DNA from: Sphaerisporangium melleum
GTDB lineage: Bacteria > Actinomycetota > Actinomycetes > Streptosporangiales > Streptosporangiaceae
Assembly: GCF_014646695.1 (NCBI RefSeq)
Contig: NZ_BMNT01000011.1
Span: 87,357-151,356 of the forward strand
Direction: 5' to 3'
Length of the DNA stretch: 64,000 nt
Of this stretch, positions 61,803-64,000 are shown piece after piece. A model generated the notes under the pieces. That model saw nothing but the letters and a program-made list of their open reading frames with translations, was not told where the DNA came from and made no database searches. Positions within the stretch are counted from its first letter, which is position 1, and each line of letters opens with the position of its first letter. A program made the position numbers and the translations under genes.

Positions 61803-62543
61803 GTGCGTTTTGTGGGTGCGACATCAAGGGCTCCAGGTGAGCGGGAGAGCGCCGACCCTGGTGCCGGACGCCCGGCACGACGCAGGCTGACCGTCGACCG
61901 CCGCCGCGAGGAGCTCATGGCCGCGGCGCTCGAACTGTTCAGCAAACGGGACGCCGAAGAGGTCTCGATCGACGACGTGGCCACGGCCGCCGGGGCATCC
62001 CGCGCGCTGGTGTACCACTACTTCGGCGGGAAGCAGGAGCTGTACGTCGCCGCGTTGCGCAGTGCGGCACAGGAGCTCGAGGAACGCCTGCGGCCGGTGC
62101 AGGGGGGCACCGCCCTGCAGGAGCTGGCCGCCGGCCTGACGCGCTACTTCGACTTCGTGGAAGATCACGCGGCGGGCTTCGCCGCCTTGCTGCGCGGGGG
62201 GCCGGCCAACCGCGCGGGCGAGGTGGGGGAGATCGTCGAAGGGGTCCGCAGGCGCCTGTTCAAGATGATCACCAAGCAGTTACAGGTGAGCGAGCCGAGC
62301 CCGGCGTTACGCGCGACGCTCCGATCCTGGATCGCGGCGGTGGAGACGGCGGGGCTCGACTGGCTGGAGAACCGTGACATCGAGCGGGTGGCGCTCGAGC
62401 GGCTGCTGGTGGAGCAGATGGTGGCGCTGCTGGAGGTGGCGGCGCGTCATGACGGGCAGGCGGGCGTCTCGCTGCTGGACCTGGCGCACGTGGAGCCGGG
62501 CGTGTCGCACGTGGAGCCGGATGTGCCGACCGGAGAACGGTGA
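61803..62543 (+). CDS. TetR-family transcriptional regulator
   Basis: 246 residues from GTG 61803; other in-frame GTGs exist. LTVDRRREELMAAALELFSKRDAEEVSIDDVATAAGASRALVYHYFGGKQELYVAALRSA is the TetR helix-turn-helix. The C-terminal domain has ALLRGGPANRAGEVGEIVEGVRRRLFKMI, the lineage seen in actinobacterial fatty-acid or lipid regulators. The C-terminal end repeats HVEPGVSHVEPDV. Divergent from the LacI gene, 131 bases apart. Confidence 0.92.
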   Translation: MRFVGATSRAPGERESADPGAGRPARRRLTVDRRREELMAAALELFSKRDAEEVSIDDVATAAGASRALVYHYFGGKQELYVAALRSAAQELEERLRPVQGGTALQELAAGLTRYFDFVEDHAAGFAALLRGGPANRAGEVGEIVEGVRRRLFKMITKQLQVSEPSPALRATLRSWIAAVETAGLDWLENRDIERVALERLLVEQMVALLEVAARHDGQAGVSLLDLAHVEPGVSHVEPDVPTGER

Positions 62544-62805
62544 TAGGGCTTCCGTGCGGTGGAGGCCCTAGTTCCGTTCACCTGGACGCACTCGTTTCAC
62601 CCGGTGAGATGGGCGCCGGGCGGGCGGCGCCTCTCACACCGGAGACCATGACAGCGGTCAGAGGCCGTACGGGCAGGTGGTCGGGGGCGTCTCGCCCCCG
62701 GTGGCCCAGGCCCGCCTCACGCGATCACGGTCCTGCTGGACGCGCTCACATACGGGACGCGAGCGCGCCGGAATTCTCCCCCCTAAGTCCTCGGCGGCTT
62801 ACGCC

Positions 62806-63009
62806 TCACTCCGAGCGCTGCTGCGGGATGCCCGCGAGCAGCGCGCGGACCTCGGTCTCCCGGTAGCGACGGTGACCGCCGAGGGTGCGGATGGACGTCA
62901 ACTTGCCCGCCTTCGCCCACCGAGTAACGGTCTTGGGGTCGACGCGGAACATGGTGGCGACCTCCGCCGGGGTGAGCAGTGGCTCGGCCTCGGGTGTACG
63001 AGCTGACAT
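62806..63009 (-). CDS. bldC: Developmental regulator BldC (MerR-like HTH)
   Basis: 67 residues from ATG 63009 with GGAGAGG upstream. LLTPAEVATMFRVDPKTVTR, WAKAGKLTSIRTLGGHRRYR and VRALLAGIPQQRSE are almost residue-for-residue the Streptomyces BldC sequence. BldC is a small MerR-type DNA-binding protein that oligomerises head-to-tail on direct repeats and holds back or times morphological differentiation. Its presence is a strong sign of a filamentous actinomycete. Confidence 0.97.
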   Translation of the reverse strand: MSARTPEAEPLLTPAEVATMFRVDPKTVTRWAKAGKLTSIRTLGGHRRYRETEVRALLAGIPQQRSE

Positions 63010-63330
63010 TTGTGCGGCCTCTCCTCCGTGGACCGGCGACAGCGATCCTGCGACTTGTGTTGGCGCGTTGTCTTGGATGTCCCCCAATGATCCATTCATA
63101 CGGATTTTTCTGGACCATATGCGGTATCACCCGATGTGACCATACAGCCACGTAGAGCGATTGGCGAGCCCTCGAAGCACAACGCCTTGTCCACGGGTTG
63201 ATGTCACGCTCGGTGATTCTAGCGACACGTTTCGTGGTATCGCAGTGAAAACGGCAAACTACTCAGTTCGCAGAAGCGAGCTGGTGACTCCCGTTACCTA
63301 CTTTTGCAGGTCACGTGCATGATTTGCGGT
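63010..63330. other. 321-base region upstream of bldC
   Basis: Lower GC than coding neighbours and no gene seen. It should contain the bldC promoter and the end of the transcript from the gene at 63331. Confidence 0.5.
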
Positions 63331-64000
63331 TCAGTTCGCTGTTTCCAGGGCTTGTATTGACTTCCAGCGCACGATCACGCGCTGATACATGGCGTAGGCC
63401 AGCTCTTCTTGACCGGTGTCCAACCCGGTGAGCGCCGCGGCCAGCTCGGCCGCGGACTGGTCGGCCTGCAGCGTGGCGTCGTCCATCAGATGGACCAGGC
63501 CGCCGTAGTCGAGCTCCACCAGCGAGTGCGGATGGAAGTCCTCCAGCCAGCGCCCGACCTCCTCGACCTCGGTGAGCGTGCTGACCTCGCCCACGTGCCG
63601 CCGGATGACCACGAGCGCACGCGCGACGCGCCGCCTGGCCTGCGCCATGGACGTCACGTACAGCAGATTGCGGGCCGGGGCGGTCGTGGTGGAGGCCGCC
63701 GGCTCGCCGGCCGGCTGCTCCTCCTGCCGGCCGAGCACCAGCCACCGCTCGGCCGAGTCGAACGGGACGAACCACGGAGAGGGGATGTGCCAGGTGCTGG
63801 TGCGGATGTGCGTCCTCAGCGCCGAGGAGCCGAGCTGCTGCTTGTAACGGTCGAAGTCGTCGGCCGTCTGCTCGGCGATGGCGCGCGGGACGAAGCGGTC
63901 GGCCAGCTTGACCGGCGTGGCGCCGCGGAAGCGGGCGAAGGCCAGCCACGACCGCAGCCTGCTCTGCCAGGGGCAGACGTACAGCGTCTCCTCGATGCGG
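63331..64000 (-). CDS. Conserved actinobacterial protein of unknown function, 5' part missing
   Basis: The last about 222 residues are visible; the start lies beyond the window. The frame reads RIEETLYVCPWQSRLRSWL, FVPRAIAEQTADDFDRYKQQ, LRTHIRTSTWHIPSPWFVPF, a Pro/Ala-rich link, SMAQARRRVARALVVIRRHVG and LVELDYGGLVHLMDD. No catalytic motif is recognised. The conserved tract IPxPWFVPF and its place next to bldC fit a gene retained across filamentous actinomycetes. Confidence 0.82.
   Translation of the reverse strand, partial: RIEETLYVCPWQSRLRSWLAFARFRGATPVKLADRFVPRAIAEQTADDFDRYKQQLGSSALRTHIRTSTWHIPSPWFVPFDSAERWLVLGRQEEQPAGEPAASTTTAPARNLLYVTSMAQARRRVARALVVIRRHVGEVSTLTEVEEVGRWLEDFHPHSLVELDYGGLVHLMDDATLQADQSAAELAAALTGLDTGQEELAYAMYQRVIVRWKSIQALETAN

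Noticed and set aside
1..64000. CRISPR array
   Set aside because: No regularly spaced repeats of 25-40 bp were found; the only close tandem repeat is the 19-bp pair at 32941.

Overview
The window is high-GC DNA with strong actinomycete character. It carries a near-canonical BldC developmental regulator, two ANTAR signalling proteins, a PspC-domain protein, secreted polysaccharide-active enzymes (an AA10 lytic monooxygenase, a CBM2 esterase, GH20, and a GH1 fragment), and many GTG starts. A Streptosporangiales-like soil actinomycete is my inference; no rRNA or species-level marker is present. All assignments come from reading the sequence and recalling family motifs; no database search was run.

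Layout. 1-5.2 kb: GH1 fragment, double-GNAT protein, secreted LPMO, and small enzymes of general type. 5.3-14.2 kb: the most unusual chromosomal locus. A six-gene minus-strand operon encodes a group II PLP decarboxylase, a PaaK-like adenylate-forming enzyme and four divergent AidA/PixA (inclusion-body) family proteins, and ends in a perfect 38-bp palindrome. A copper amine oxidase with all key residues lies divergently across a 1.5-kb gene-free gap. 14.4-21.4 kb: ordinary genes, a tRNA-Lys with an integrase relic beside it, then tRNA-Glu, tRNA-Asp and tRNA-Phe.

21.3-39.1 kb: a composite genomic island in tRNA-Phe. The last 47 nt of the tRNA occur three times, identically (21348, 35739, 39075), and each copy is followed by a different hairpin terminator. 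The first unit (14.4 kb) has a decayed integrase (one-base frameshift, N-terminus cut off by a frameshifted ISL3-type insertion sequence). Its cargo looks defensive: a HEPN-like protein, a translationally coupled three-gene operon of the Lamassu / ABC-three-component type (nuclease-like effector, small middle protein, Rad50-like ATPase), and two paralogous proteins made of repeated zinc-ribbon units capped by a GIY-YIG-like domain. The second unit (3.3 kb) keeps only the last 60 or so codons of its integrase plus an XRE regulator, a secreted beta-propeller and an MBL-fold hydrolase.

39.1-64 kb: an ABC-2 exporter with its own two-component system; a relic patch with integrase and ISL3 scraps (42.9-43.2 kb); an M20 peptidase divergent from a PaaX-type regulator; a CBM2 esterase behind a recognisable promoter and long leader hairpin; signalling proteins (PAS-ANTAR, histidine kinase, GAF-ANTAR); a hemerythrin-like protein; an SDR; a MarR/MMPL divergent pair; pyrD; GH20; an Amidase_3; LacI and TetR regulators; bldC; and a conserved actinobacterial gene cut by the window end.

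Best candidates for undescribed biology are the AidA/PixA-decarboxylase-ligase operon and the repeated zinc-ribbon/GIY-YIG pair beside the Lamassu-like operon.
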